From Adelphocoris suturalis (taxonomy: Eukaryota > Arthropoda > Insecta > Hemiptera > Miridae), in the NCBI GenBank assembly GCA_030762985.1, contig CM061040.1, positions 35,666,734 through 35,730,733 on the forward strand: DNA of 64,000 nt. Reading direction: 5' to 3'. A program made the position numbers and the translations under genes. Each line of letters opens with the position of its first letter. Positions within the stretch are counted from its first letter, which is position 1. Shown in pieces: positions 1 through 10,064 of this stretch. The notes under the pieces were generated by a model that was given only the letters and a program-made list of their open reading frames with translations, had not been told where the DNA came from and did not search any database.

Positions 1-18
1 CAACCAGAACTACCTCTT

Positions 19-1363
19 GTGTTGTCTGTGGATGCGCCACCAGTAGGGATGGGAGCTGTTCTATCCCACTTGATCAATGGAATAGAACGACCTATAGCGT
101 TTGCCTCAAAAACCCTTACCAAGACCCAAAGAAGATACTCACAGGTAGACAAGGAGGCTCTAGCTATTCGGTGGGGAGTAGAAAATTTTTCTTCTATCTG
201 TGTGGACAGCGATTCACGCTTTATACTGAACATCAACCTTTGGTCCACATTTTCAAACCCAGGAAAGGACTAAGTGCTATGACTGCTACAAGACTTGTCA
301 GGTATGCACTCTATCTTCAGTCTTTCCAATTTGATATCAAGTATCGGCGTACAGACCATCATGGAAATGCAGATGTACTCTCACATTTTCCTTCCAAATC
401 AGACGATTTAGAGATTCCAGATGATGTTACTGAGTGTCTTTTTGAGGAATTAAAACAGCTTTCGACACTCAAACCAGAAGCACTTCAGCAAGCTATCTTG
501 GAGGATACGTCCATGAGACAACTCAGGAATGAATTATTCAATGGCAAACGTCCCTCGCCAAACTACTCAATTGAGGATGGTGCAGTTTACCGGGATCATC
601 GAGTATGTATACCACTCAAATTCAGGCAAGATTTGTTAGAAGAATTACATAGAGGCCACCTAGGAATTGTAAAAATGAAGATGTTGGCAAGATTGTACGC
701 TTACTGGCCAGGTATAAATGTTGATATTGAGAGGTACGTACGTGCTTGCAAAATATGCCAAAATAATGCACACGACCCAAAAAAGGCAGATGTCCACCCA
801 TGGAAACCTTCAGGAACACCATGGAACCGTATCCATGTAGATTACGCTGGGCCTCACCATGGTAAAACCTATTTTGTGGTGGTCGACGCTTTCTCAAAGT
901 GGCCCGAGATCCTCCTCACGTCTTCAATGACTTCAAGTGAAACAATCAGGAAGATGAGTTACCTTTTTGGTAGGTATGGCTACCCAGAAATTCTAGTTTC
1001 AGATAATGGACCCTGTTTTACCAGTGATGAGTTCAAAAACTTCCTGGCTGGGAACAATATTGAGCACATCACCACTGCATTTTTTACCACCCATCTTCCA
1101 ACAGACAAGCAGAACGTCACGTTCAAAATTTGAAAGACGCCCTTAACAAGATGACTGACTCCAGTAGCAACCGCCTGGCAATAGAAAAAGCCTTGATTGA
1201 ATTCCTGTTCGCGTATCGCAGGGCACCCAATGTCACGACAGGTGAAAGTCCTGCTTATTTGTTCTTGGGTCGTCAGATACAATCCAAATTGGACCTCTTA
1301 ACCACCAAGGCACCAACCACTCCCATGTGCCGGAAGTTCGATATTGGTGAGGCAGTACTCTAA
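19..1363 (+). pseudogene. Gypsy pol fragment: RNase H, integrase zinc finger, integrase core
   Basis: The start reads as the RNase H fold (SVDAPPVGMGAVLS, then FASKTLTKTQRRYSQVDKEA). The frame shifts in an A/T run near 183-190. It then reads an RNase H tail, the H2C2 integrase zinc finger (HRGHLG ... CKICQNN, about 650-765) and the integrase core (HVDYAGPHHGKTYFVVVDAF, DNGP near 1003). A second shift in a T run near 1080-1085 separates the catalytic Glu region (QAERHVQ) and the C-terminal integrase part (DALNKM ... GESPAYLFLGR). Both shifts are single-base homopolymer changes, so the reading frame is broken. Family assignment from these motifs is firm. Confidence 0.88.
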
Positions 1364-1814
1364 ATTACATAATTTCCAGTGGTGGTCGAACAACTCATCG
1401 TCATGTGGATCAAATGCAACGGACATCCACAACGCATGATAGAGCCCCTGCCTTGGCACCAACAACACAGCAATTGGGAACACCAAGTAATTGGTTACCA
1501 ACAACAGCAGCCCTGCCAGATCCACAACAAAGAGGGAAAGAAGAACAGGCAATTCCAGTAGGCATTTTTGGTCATGATCAGTTCCCAGGATCCCCACATC
1601 CACCACAGTCACAGTCATCAGGAGAATTCGCCCAGGATATGCCAAAAAGGTCCACACCACAAACACTAGCCGTTGAAACTACGCTGAGAAGAACAGGACG
1701 CCTCCGCCATCCTCCTAATCGCCTAAATTTGTAATATGCATGTTAAATATTTCAAAATAATTTATAAATTCTGCAAATTCTACTGCTTAGTATGCAATTT
1801 TTACAGGAAGGAGG
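1364..1814 (+). other. Gypsy pol tail and 3' non-coding region
   Basis: Between the integrase tail and the LTR lies a Q/P/T-rich open stretch (1405-1734). It has no recognisable domain and may be the variable Pol C-terminus. It ends in an AT-rich segment and a purine tract, AGGAAGGAGG at 1805-1814, directly before the LTR. Confidence 0.5.
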
Positions 1815-2058
1815 TGTCATGGATGTTAGTTACATCCATGAAGAAAGGTTAGAGAACCTTCTGTGAGGGTTATAACCCCAGTATTAATTATCGAAATATC
1901 AAGTATTGGTAGTTCCTATTATTTGTATAATAAATAAAGTTCACAGCAAGAGAGTTTCCGTTCAATACGTATATTAAAATCCAGCAGAACCCGTTGTGGG
2001 TGGTATTAAAGCTAAAGGGTTATTTCTGCTAGCAGTAATAGTAAAGTTATCATTTACA
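1815..2058 (+). repeat. Probable 3' LTR of the Gypsy element
   Basis: It begins TGTCATGGATG immediately after the purine tract and ends about TTTACA near 2058, matching the TG...CA rule. It contains an AATAAA at about 1931. The 5' LTR is outside the window, so the right boundary is inferred only from the TG/CA pattern. Confidence 0.55.
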
Positions 2059-2409
2059 TCGGAGGTGTCTGTCGTCACTAGCAAGTCGATTAACCGGGTC
2101 GAAGGGGTTTGATGTAATGACATCATCATCAGGCCGACACAAAATTACTAAACGAAACAGTTCGGTCTTGTTCAGACAACAAAGGTGAATGAGAGGGGTC
2201 GACGTTAAGGTTTATAGCTTTTTCCAGTGAAATTTATAATTTTTGTAACAGTCTCATAATTAAATATGGAATTGACCAAATAACCTAATACAAACCCGTT
2301 ACAGACCATTCTAAGACCAAATCCGTGGAAAAACCACAGACGTATGTATGTGTGTTTTTTTCCCCCTTCACTATTGCACTATTGTTGTACACCCTGACCC
2401 TGCAATAAA
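2059..2409. other. Intergenic, no feature seen
   Basis: AT-rich sequence between the Gypsy LTR and the TIR element. No ORF with recognisable coding content and no repeat was found. Confidence 0.5.
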
Positions 2410-3641
2410 GGGTTTGTTCGGACACGTAGTTCGTAACCGTTCGTAACTGGACACGCCCACTTTTGGCTGTTCGGACAACACGAGAACCAGTTCTGGAAGA
2501 CCTCGAACTAGCAGTTCGTTGTTCGGACGTAATAGTTCGTTACCGTTCCGAACCAGTTCTACCAGTTCTGTCTTTTTTCCAGAACTAATAGTTCTAGACA
2601 TGCCCAGTAAACAAGCTTGGCCCCGCCCCGTATGCACGTACCTCCCGCCCAACTTTCAAGTTGTCATCAGCCTTCTTAATTCACGTTCTCGCGCTCACAT
2701 TTTTATCTGATGTCTTTTCAATTTATCTTGTCCTTAAGGTTTCATACAACTGTAAGTAACTCGTGTAGGTACACGATTGCAACCTTACAGTACGACATAA
2801 AAACATTCCGATTCTAGAGATGGGTTTCTACACCCCTACTTAAAATAGCCTAAAATTATTATTTTAGGGTTAACAAATCGAAGTGTGTGAGAAAACGTCT
2901 TTTTTAGCAGTTGTTGCCTTTTCTCTTAAACGCCTCGAAGGATTTTGATGAAATTCATAGGAGTTATTCTTCTTCTGGGTGCAAATTATATTCAGTTCCC
3001 CTCATCCCGTAAGACTGGTAGGTACTTAATTAGCAAAAAAGTTCTTAAATGGCCAATTTGGGGGGGGGGGGGATAATCGGTTTTAGCACTTTTTGGTCTA
3101 TTCTCCAAAATGGCTCGAGGGATATCAATGAAATTCATAGGAGTTACCGAGGTCAAGTTCAGTTCCTGACAGGGCAACTCTCAACTAATGATAAAGAGGT
3201 TTAGTTCAGATTTAAATGTGTTCAGTAGCCATTTTCAAAACACATCAAAGTCAAACCTTGGGCGGAAATACATTGAACATGAAAGTACGCAGTTAAATTC
3301 AAAACATTTTATTGAATAACAATTTAGGTATTGCTGCTTAAATGTAGTATCCAAGATACTAAGAGGCCTCATAAACATTAACAGGCGGTTAACAGACCTG
3401 ATAAAGTATAACAAAAATATTGAGTTAGTTTTTATAAAACAAATTTCAAACATAATAACCACGTTTTGGGAAAAAGACGGAGAGGTTATCAGGTTATCAA
3501 TTCCGAACTACACGAAATGGCGTTCGGACTGGGAGTTCAGAACTAAGAGTTCTGAACCGGTTCCCATCCCCTCCCTTTGCAGTTCGATTCCGAACTAGAT
3601 GAATTCCGAACTGGTTCGGAACTACGTGTCCGAACAAACCC
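2410..3641. mobile_element. Non-autonomous DNA transposon, family C (TIR, 3-bp TSD)
   Basis: The ends are inverted copies. The left reads GGGTTTGTTCGGACACGTAG and the right is its complement at 3618-3641, with at least 23 of 24 bases matching. Both ends are flanked by AAA (2407-2409 and 3642-3644). The 1.23-kb interior has no transposase. It is rich in GTTC/GAAC-type words near both ends and shares an internal segment with family B. A PIF/Harbinger-like origin is plausible from the GGGTTTGTTC-type terminus and 3-bp duplication, but the target is not the usual TWA. Confidence 0.8.
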
Positions 3642-4300
3642 AAAGAATTATATTTCCACCTGCTCCTTTCTACGATTACAGAGGTGTGTGTGTTTGTGAC
3701 GAATTTTGTTGACGCTGACCAGGTCACAATTCTCAACCGATTATCGAGATTTTTTTTTTTTTTTTCCGCGATTCCAATTTTAGTCTAGTTGAACAACTAA
3801 CCTCGTTAGAAATTTTGAATCATGAGGGAAGTGAGAAAATGGAGGGGTAGAGCTGAAAAAATTCACTTTTCTACGGCGAATTTGCTCGACACTGCCCGGG
3901 CTACAATTTCCAACCGATTTTTGTGATTCTTATTTTGCTCGATTCAAATCTCAATATAGTTTGTTTCAAACCTTGGGAATTTTGGATTTGCTTTCGTGAT
4001 AATGGAGGAGGTAGTTGTATTTCATTCAAGTGGTGCCCAAGCTGCAATTCTCGACCAATTTTCTTGAGTCTTTTTGTTAAAATTTTTTTATATACCTATA
4101 GGTATATATTTTTTTTCTAATAACAAAGAATTATAACGTTTTTCGGTAGTTATATGAATATGGCTAACGCATATTCATGCTAAAAGATAAAATATCGGGA
4201 CATCAATATTGATAGACAATATATCAAAGAGCACTACTACCAATATAAAAATATCAATAGGTATTTGAATGTAAATATCGATATTTCTGATGTATTGATA
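3642..4300. repeat. Degenerate tandem repeats of about 180 bp
   Basis: A motif of the type ACAATTCTCAACCGATT recurs at about 3725, 3901 and 4042 (ACAATTTCCAACCGATT; GCAATTCTCGACCAATT), each followed by a T-rich stretch. This indicates about three diverged tandem units. The flank to 4300 is AT-rich with several ATATCGATATT-like words. No gene seen. Confidence 0.45.
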
Positions 4301-4987
4301 TCCATTTCTAATTGACCCACAGATACTTTATCCACGGATCGGCTAATCTGAGAATAAAAATTGATGGTGGAACGGTGAAAACTCTGACTCGCGGTTGTTA
4401 TCGAGATACTGTGTTACACGACTCAGGAGTTATTTTCTGTAAGAATTTTTCTAAAATATCTATAGAAAATAAAGCTTCCTGTACACTTTTGCAGGCTGAA
4501 AAAAAGTTACACATTTTTTCAAATACCCCCAAGCTAAAATACATATCCATGTCAATTGCCAAAAAGTAGGTACTTAGTGGAATTAGAACGTTGCCTCCAA
4601 TGATGATCTGTAGCCCATAGTTCACTGTTTCCCTGACATATTAATGTATGCCATATTAATTATACACAATGTCTATGAGGCTGTCCTGGGTGGTCCTGAA
4701 GTTGATTGTAACCATGAAAAATCTTGTTTTCGTTACTATCTTACTATTCTACTTATTTGGGTAGTATGATTGATCAAGAGGCGGTCTGAAAAATCCCTGT
4801 TTTGAGGAATTTTAATAGAAAAATCCCACCTAAAAAGTCCCTACACCATAGGATAAATCCCGCTATCTGGCAACACTGATTACAAGAACCTTGAACAGTG
4901 TTTGATTTCAAGATGGGTGGTTCGAAACACACAGAAAACATATCTGTCATGGATACTACTTTGACATCATGGATGCTTGACACTAAT
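4301..4987. other. Intergenic, no feature seen
   Basis: Short random-looking ORFs only. Nothing recognisable was found up to the left end of the DIRS element. Confidence 0.4.
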
Positions 4988-5163
4988 ATTATATTCGGCC
5001 TCATCTCATAAATAAATGATAAGTTGTAGTACCTGAATTTCAGTACAAATCCACAAATTTTTAAAGCAGAATCGAAAAAACCCGGGAAAAGCTAGTGAGA
5101 TTACATGATCGGATAGGATAGAGGAGGCAGCCCCACTGCCTCCAGCTCGACGCCATCTTCAGT
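4988..5163 (+). repeat. DIRS left inverted terminal repeat
   Basis: It starts ATTATATTCGGCCTCATCTC and ends CATCTTCAGT. It is the reverse complement of 10065-10241 over its whole length, apart from a small difference at the outer edge (CATCTCATAAAT here, CATCGAAATAAAT on the right arm). Both variants are preserved in the internal complementary region. Confidence 0.93.
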
Positions 5164-5271
5164 CTGATTTTTGTGTGCGAATCCGCAAGTATTATGTTCT
5201 ATCAATCCGGAGTTTTTTTGAATAATTTGTGTAATTTTCCGAGTATTTAGTGGTTTATTTTAGTTTTAAAG

Positions 5272-5500
5272 ATGCCTAAGCGTTCATATGAGCGTTTGAA
5301 GAGAGAATTGGAGAGATTGAAGAAAAGAAAGAGTAGATCGCGTCGCAGGTCCCGATCGCATCGCGATCGTAAGTCCCGATCTCGCCTGTCGGAGCGCCGG
5401 CACGGGCGCCGCTCAAGTTCATCCTCTACCTCCACATCCAGTGATAGTTCCCGTGGTTCATCCTCACTCTCAGTTTCAAGCTCTGCGTCGAATGACCATG
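5272..5500 (+). CDS. DIRS ORF1 (gag-like), exon 1, SR-rich N-terminus
   Basis: ATG at 5272 opens a basic, Arg/Ser-rich segment (MPKRSYERLKRELERLKKRK, then SRSRRRS-type repeats and a Ser-rich run). It resembles SR splicing-factor tails only in composition. Its position directly inside the left terminal repeat makes it the N-terminus of the DIRS structural protein, probably nucleic-acid binding. The frame runs to a stop at 5515-5517. A donor at 5500/5501 (CATG|GTAAAT) leaves one base over, which fits the acceptor at 6011/6012 and joins in frame with the main gag ORF. I infer splicing. Without it the product would be an 81-residue peptide. Confidence 0.75.
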
Positions 5501-6011
5501 GTAAATGTCTTGCATGAATCAGTACAATAGTTGATAACAGCCAGGGGTTTTTTCTGGAACAAGCGTTTTTCAGCCCCCACGATTTTAGGTTATATAGCAA
5601 GCGTCTATACACCCTGTGTCAAAACAAGTCTGCCAGCGACCGATTGACAAGTGGTAACAAGCGATTACCACTGGTTTTTTTCTTCTGTTTGGTTTTATGG
5701 TTTACAAGCGTCCATAAGATCGATTCATTGAATGCTCAATGACGTCAGTTTTTCTTTTTTTCACTATTTGGCTGTTGGGTTCATTGTATATTTTCATTAC
5801 AAGCGTTAATGAAAGTACCTACTTACTTTTACCTAATTATCTGTATGTACCAAAATTGAAGTGTTGAATCAATTCATAACGTACTGAGGTATCGCCTATG
5901 CAGTCGATCTTTGGTACATTCAGAATGTTGGATAGCGGTCATTTCATCATCCTTTCACCTCAATTGGATGTCAAGTAGACTAATAGCAATTTTATTTTTG
6001 CTCATTTACAG
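5501..6011 (+). other. Probable intron in DIRS ORF1
   Basis: A GT...AG interval from GTAAATGTC to TTGCTCATTTACAG. It contains stops in all frames and T-rich stretches, is 511 bp long, and restores one reading frame across its ends. Spliceosomal introns have been described in some DIRS-like elements. This one is predicted from sequence only. Confidence 0.72.
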
Positions 6012-6841
6012 GCCCGACATTAGCTGCTTCCGGAACGATACCTTCATCACCCGCAGCTCCCCTGCTTAGTAGGAAAAAATCGCCAACCATAGCCCCACAG
6101 GGACAATTGCCAAGTGCTTTTTTGGAAGCATTGGGAAAAAAGTTGGAAGAACCATGTAATGTGGGTGACCCCATTCACGAGGAGTTAGCAGTTAGGTGGG
6201 GGGAAATTTTAGTAAAGGGTCTCAGTGTCCAAGATAGAAAGGACTTAATGTTGGGTGCTGTTTACCCTAATAATGTGTTAGCATTGAAATCACCACAGCT
6301 AAATCCAGAGGTGAGAGCAGCTGTGCTTCCTCTCATTCTTGGCCGTGACTCTCGTTTGTCTGAGCGTCAGGCGCAGCTTGGCCTGGCCATAAGTTCCCTT
6401 GGGAAAGTGATCTCAGACATGCTGTCAGACGAAAAAGAAGTACAGAAAGTAGCGGAATTGTCCAGAGTGGGGCGGCTGCTCTGTGACCTTCATAATGATT
6501 TTAGCTGCACTAGGCGAGCTATTTTGACTAAAAGTTTTGATAAGAAAATTGTGAGATTTTTGGAAAACACTCCAATTCAAGAAATGCTGTTTGGTGTAAA
6601 TCTTGACCACACAATTAAGGCCTCTAAGGAAATTGGAAAAGAACTAAAGCAATTTAAAATTCCTGCAAAGAAAAATTTAAACTCTCGGGGTCCAGCTCAC
6701 AGGGGGGCGCGGGCTGGACAAGATTACCGTCAGAGAAAATACCCACTGGCTCAGAAGGCCCCTCCCACTCAGTACAGGAAGTACCAAAGGTACCCTCAAA
6801 AGAACCTGAGACTCCAGCGCAGAGCTCCACGAGACAAGTAA
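6012..6841 (+). CDS. DIRS ORF1 (gag-like), exon 2
   Basis: The main body of the putative capsid protein is about 276 residues, ending with a stop at 6839-6841. It has no in-frame ATG near its start: the first initiator-like codon is a TTG at 6107, which supports entry by splicing at 6012. The protein has an alpha-helical middle (ERQAQLGLAISSLGKVISDM) and a very basic, Arg/Gly/Gln-rich C-terminus (about 6680-6838), typical of nucleic-acid binding. No zinc knuckle is present, as usual for DIRS gag. The next ORF starts 3 bp after its stop. Confidence 0.8.
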
Positions 6842-6843
6842 CA

Positions 6844-8028
6844 ATGGTAAGTAATTATGCAGGCCGATTAAAGAATTTTTTGCAAGAGTGGAAACAGCTC
6901 ACCAAAGATCCTGTTTTGTTATCTTACATAAAGGGGGTAAAAATTCCATTTTTTACAACCCCTGATTATCACCTTTCTGAGAAAGAACAAGTGTGGTCTA
7001 ACAAAGAGTTTCAGGAGGTTCAATGTACTCTGGTCAAGCTTTTAAACATGGGAGCAATCAAGAGAGTTCCACCTTCTCAAGAACAGTTTTATTCTAGAAT
7101 TTTCTTAGTCTCAAAACCAGATGGCTCACATAGACTAATACTCAACTTAAAATCCTTAAATTCTTTTGTCCAGGCTGATCATTTTAAATTGGAAGACTCT
7201 CGTACAATGAGTAGGCTGCTGCAACCTAATGATTTTTTAGCCACTGTTGATCTTCGAGATGCGTATTATTTAATTCCTATTGCTAAGTCTGACAGAAAAT
7301 TCTTATGTTTCAAATTTAACAGTGAAATCTATCAATTTGTAGTGTTACCAATGGGATTGAGCTGTGCTCCCCTAATTTTCACAAAGCTCTTGAAGCCGGT
7401 TGTGTCTGCTCTCCGCACCCAGGGTTTTTATTCTGTAGTGTACTTGGATGACTTTGGGCTAATGGGTTGTTCATTTGAGGAATGCGAGAGGAATATCAGG
7501 GCCACCATAGAAATGCTCGAGAAATTAGGTTTCTTGATTAATTATAAGAAAATTCAGCTAATCCCAACTCAGAGGATAAAGTTCCTAGGTTTTATTTTCG
7601 ATACATCAACTATGATGATGTCTCTTCCTGATGACAAAGTGGTGAGGCTTTTGCAGCTCATTCAACATGCGAAAAATAAACCTTCAATGTCAATTCGTTC
7701 TTTTGCCAAACTTATTGGATCCCTTGTTGCTTGTTGTCCTGCTGTCAAGTACAGTTGGCTACATAATAAGCTGTTTGAACGCGAGAAATTCTTGGCTCTT
7801 GATAGAGCTGGAGACAATTATGATGCAATAATACACCTTCCTTTAACGTTACAGGAGGATTTTGATTGGTGGCTATCTGCCTTACCAAAAGCCAATAGCG
7901 ATATAAGAATAAAACCCTATGTTCTAGAGATTTTTTCTGATGCTTCAAACACTGGATGGGGAGCTGCTTCAGGGGGAGAAAAAGATTTTGGAATGAGGAA
8001 GAAAAACTGGAACACATTAATCTTTTAG
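6844..8028 (+). CDS. DIRS reverse transcriptase (with start of RNase H)
   Basis: ATG at 6844 begins a 394-codon ORF, 2 bp after the gag stop codon. The RT palm motifs are clear: FLVSKPDGSHRLILNLKSLN (about 7105), DLRDAYYLIPI (about 7252), LPMGLSCAPLIFTKLL (about 7345) and the catalytic YLDD at 7441-7452. The RNase H domain opens at EIFSDASNTGWG (about 7927). The frame then breaks near 7970-7990 in a G/A-rich run and stops at 8028. The rest of RNase H continues in another frame from about 7970. The ATG is followed directly by GTAAGT, a perfect splice donor (see findings). The enzyme would copy element RNA into DNA. Confidence 0.92.
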   Translation: MVSNYAGRLKNFLQEWKQLTKDPVLLSYIKGVKIPFFTTPDYHLSEKEQVWSNKEFQEVQCTLVKLLNMGAIKRVPPSQEQFYSRIFLVSKPDGSHRLILNLKSLNSFVQADHFKLEDSRTMSRLLQPNDFLATVDLRDAYYLIPIAKSDRKFLCFKFNSEIYQFVVLPMGLSCAPLIFTKLLKPVVSALRTQGFYSVVYLDDFGLMGCSFEECERNIRATIEMLEKLGFLINYKKIQLIPTQRIKFLGFIFDTSTMMMSLPDDKVVRLLQLIQHAKNKPSMSIRSFAKLIGSLVACCPAVKYSWLHNKLFEREKFLALDRAGDNYDAIIHLPLTLQEDFDWWLSALPKANSDIRIKPYVLEIFSDASNTGWGAASGGEKDFGMRKKNWNTLIF

Positions 8029-8650
8029 AATTGAAGGCTGCCTTTTTTGGGTTAAAGTGTTTTGCTTCTCACTTGGTTGACTGTAATATCCTATGTAGAA
8101 TTGACAACACTACGGCCTTAGCTTATATCAACAAAATGGGCAGTGTACAGTACCCACAATTGTCTAAAATTGCTAGGATGATATGGAGTTGGTGCGAAGA
8201 GCGTAATATTTATATATTTAGTTCATATATACCTTCTTCTTGCAATACTGATGCTGATGAACAATCTAGGATATCCTTGCCAAAAGAAACTGAATGGTCT
8301 TTGCAATCATCAGCTTTTGAACAAATAGTTTTGAAATTTGGTTTGCCAGATATTGATTTATTTGCTACTCGTAACAACAAAAAATGTCAAAAATTTATAT
8401 CTTGGGTCAGGGATCCAGAATGTTTTGCGGTGGATGCATTCACTATCGACTGGGGTTCTTATTTTTTCTATGCATTTCCTCCGTTTTGCTTGGTATTAAG
8501 GGTGCTCCAAAAAATTATTGAAGACCAAGCTAGAGGTATACTAGTAGTGCCTGATTGGCCTTCCCAGCCTTGGTATCCACTTTTCAGATCTTTGTTACAG
8601 TCAGAACCTCTTATATTCACTCCTAATCCTAATCTTCTCTCTTTTAACAG
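6847..8650 (+). other. Candidate alternative intron linking ATG 6844 to the recombinase frame
   Basis: The donor ATG|GTAAGT at 6846/6847 and the acceptor CTCTCTTTTAACAG|G at 8650/8651 both match consensus closely. The ATG is in phase 0 and the recombinase frame is in phase 0 at 8651, so splicing would place the start codon directly in frame with the recombinase and remove RT, RNase H and the methyltransferase-like domain. This is an inference with no transcript evidence. Confidence 0.55.
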
Positions 8651-8714
8651 GGAACCTCATCCAATGTGGCAGAACTGTACCCTGGTTGCAGGCATATTAT
8701 ACAAGAGGCTTTAA
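7956..8714 (+). CDS. DIRS RNase H and methyltransferase-like domain (frameshifted continuation of RT ORF)
   Basis: After the frameshift near 7975 the reading continues with RNase H (HINLLELKAAFFGLKCF, IDNTTALAYINKMGS, DADEQSRI, to about 8275). The Dam-like domain typical of DIRS elements follows (DIDLFATRNNKKCQKFISW about 8350, AVDAFTIDWG about 8430, YAFPPFCLV about 8470, VVPDWPSQPWYPL about 8548). The domain is conserved in DIRS elements but its activity is unproven. The ORF overlaps the start of the recombinase frame by 64 bp and ends TAA at 8712-8714. The TTG/ATG at its 5' end is not a true start. Confidence 0.9.
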   Translation: MGSCFRGRKRFWNEEEKLEHINLLELKAAFFGLKCFASHLVDCNILCRIDNTTALAYINKMGSVQYPQLSKIARMIWSWCEERNIYIFSSYIPSSCNTDADEQSRISLPKETEWSLQSSAFEQIVLKFGLPDIDLFATRNNKKCQKFISWVRDPECFAVDAFTIDWGSYFFYAFPPFCLVLRVLQKIIEDQARGILVVPDWPSQPWYPLFRSLLQSEPLIFTPNPNLLSFNREPHPMWQNCTLVAGILYKRL

Positions 8715-9644
8715 AGAAGGGGGGTATACCACTTCCTGCGATGAAGGTGTGTCTAGCATCTATTCAGGACTCAACAATACGTCAATACAATGTGGGGATA
8801 AAACAGTGGTGGATTTTCTGCAAGCTGAGAAATTTAGATATTTTTGCTTGTTCTGTTAAAGACGTTTTACTATTTTTTCAAAAGCAGTTTGACAAATGGG
8901 CTTCTTATGGTTCTCTCAACTCATACAGGGCTGCATTATCCCATGACAGATTTTAGGATAAAAAGATTTTTTAAGGGCGTATATAGCTTGCGCCCAGGGC
9001 GACAAGTGCGTTACTCGGAAACATGGGACCCTGTCTTAGTTCTAAATTATATAAAATCAACTTTACCTGAAAATTCTACCTTGGAATTGTCAGTTTTGAC
9101 TTATAAATTAGCCATTCTGCTAGCTCTAGCAACGGGTCAGAGAGTCCAAACTCTTGCCAGTATTGAGTGTCGTAATATCAGCATTTATGATAAAGGGGTG
9201 TCAATTTTTATTTCCAAACGCCTAAAGACATCAGGAAAAGGAAAGTTGCAGCCAACCTTACATCTCCCTTACTTTAGTGAAGACCCAAGGATTTGCCCAG
9301 TCAAAACTCTAGAATTTTATTTGGATGTTACCAAAGACCTAAGAGGTGATACAGATACCTTGTTCATCACATATAAAGCGCCACATCAGGCGGCATCTCC
9401 TCAAACTATTAGCAGATGGCTAAAATTAATGTTGACCAGAAGTGGAATTAATACTGTAAAATATTCTGCTCACAGTACCCGTCATGCTGCGACGTCTGCT
9501 GCAGCTAGGCAAGGAGTCAATTATGATACCATCCGTCTTGCCGCAGGTTGGTCGGAAAAATCAAAAGTCTTTGCTGTTTTTTATAACCGCCCTTTGGAAA
9601 TTAGTACATTGCCTTTTGCCTCAGCGGTTTTTAATGAAAAATGA
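8651..9644 (+). CDS. DIRS tyrosine recombinase, one frameshift
   Basis: A tyrosine recombinase (phage-integrase fold) replaces the DDE integrase of LTR elements. The core-binding domain reads from about 8651 (IQDSTIRQYNVGIKQWW). The frame shifts by one base between about 8920 and 8950, after LNSYRAALSH. The catalytic domain follows: Arg in TGQRVQTL (about 9136), HSTRH (about 9471) and the Tyr in FYNRPL (about 9582), stop at 9642-9644. The N-terminal frame has a stop at 8645-8647 and no ATG before about 8741, inside the conserved region. It is opened exactly by a consensus splice acceptor at 8650/8651. Expected role: joining a circular DNA intermediate into the genome. Confidence 0.92.
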
Positions 9645-9800
9645 TGTGCTTATTAATAAAGCTCGTGTTGCTTTCCTATATCAGGTTTTTTCTCTTTTCT
9701 ACTCCTAACTACCTATGAATGTTATGGCTTGAAAGCTAAAAGCTTGGTGAATCGTTTTCAACGGTATTGTGTCAGCCTTATTGCAACTAGCTTTAAACAG

Positions 9801-9913
9801 CTACAACTTATCATTTATTTATGAGATGAGGCCGAATATAATTGTTGATCAAACGAACTTACCTGTAAGTGAAGTTCGATCTTCATTATATTCGGCCTCA
9901 TCGAAATAAATAA
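9801..9913 (+). repeat. DIRS internal complementary region
   Basis: The first part (about 9801-9842) is the reverse complement of the left end (4988-5029). The second (about 9842-9913) is the reverse complement of the right end extension (10213-10284). Together they reproduce the circle junction, as in DIRS-1 replication models where this region templates the ends. Confidence 0.92.
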
Positions 9914-10064
9914 TGTCCCTCCCTTGCCCCAAAAATTAATCACAATGTGATGATTGTTAGTTTGATAATTTTTGCTACCCCTATTAGTCGTTGCAATAAG
10001 TGGTAGTTAGTCGTTGTGGTAAAGACCTTAGAATTATTCTAGGGTCTTCATCAACTTTGAACAA

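Larger units (their letters stand above)
1..2058 (+). mobile_element. Ty3/Gypsy LTR retrotransposon, 3' part, decayed
   Basis: The 3' end of a Gypsy-type retrotransposon enters the window at its left edge. It reads from the RNase H domain through integrase, then a non-coding stretch, a purine tract and one LTR. The 5' LTR, gag, protease and RT lie outside. Two homopolymer frameshifts make this copy non-functional. The DGQ/DNGP-type integrase without a chromodomain fits the insect non-chromovirus Gypsy group. The clade is not resolved further. Confidence 0.85.

Noticed and set aside
5272..5517. SR-rich 81-codon ORF as a host splicing factor gene
   Set aside because: It sits just inside the DIRS terminal repeat and joins in phase to the DIRS gag ORF; composition alone does not make it a host SR protein.
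7956..8956. RNase H and recombinase frameshifts as programmed frameshifting in the DIRS element
   Set aside because: They fall inside conserved domains at G/A-rich or ordinary sequence, and go in different directions. Random single-base lesions explain them better.
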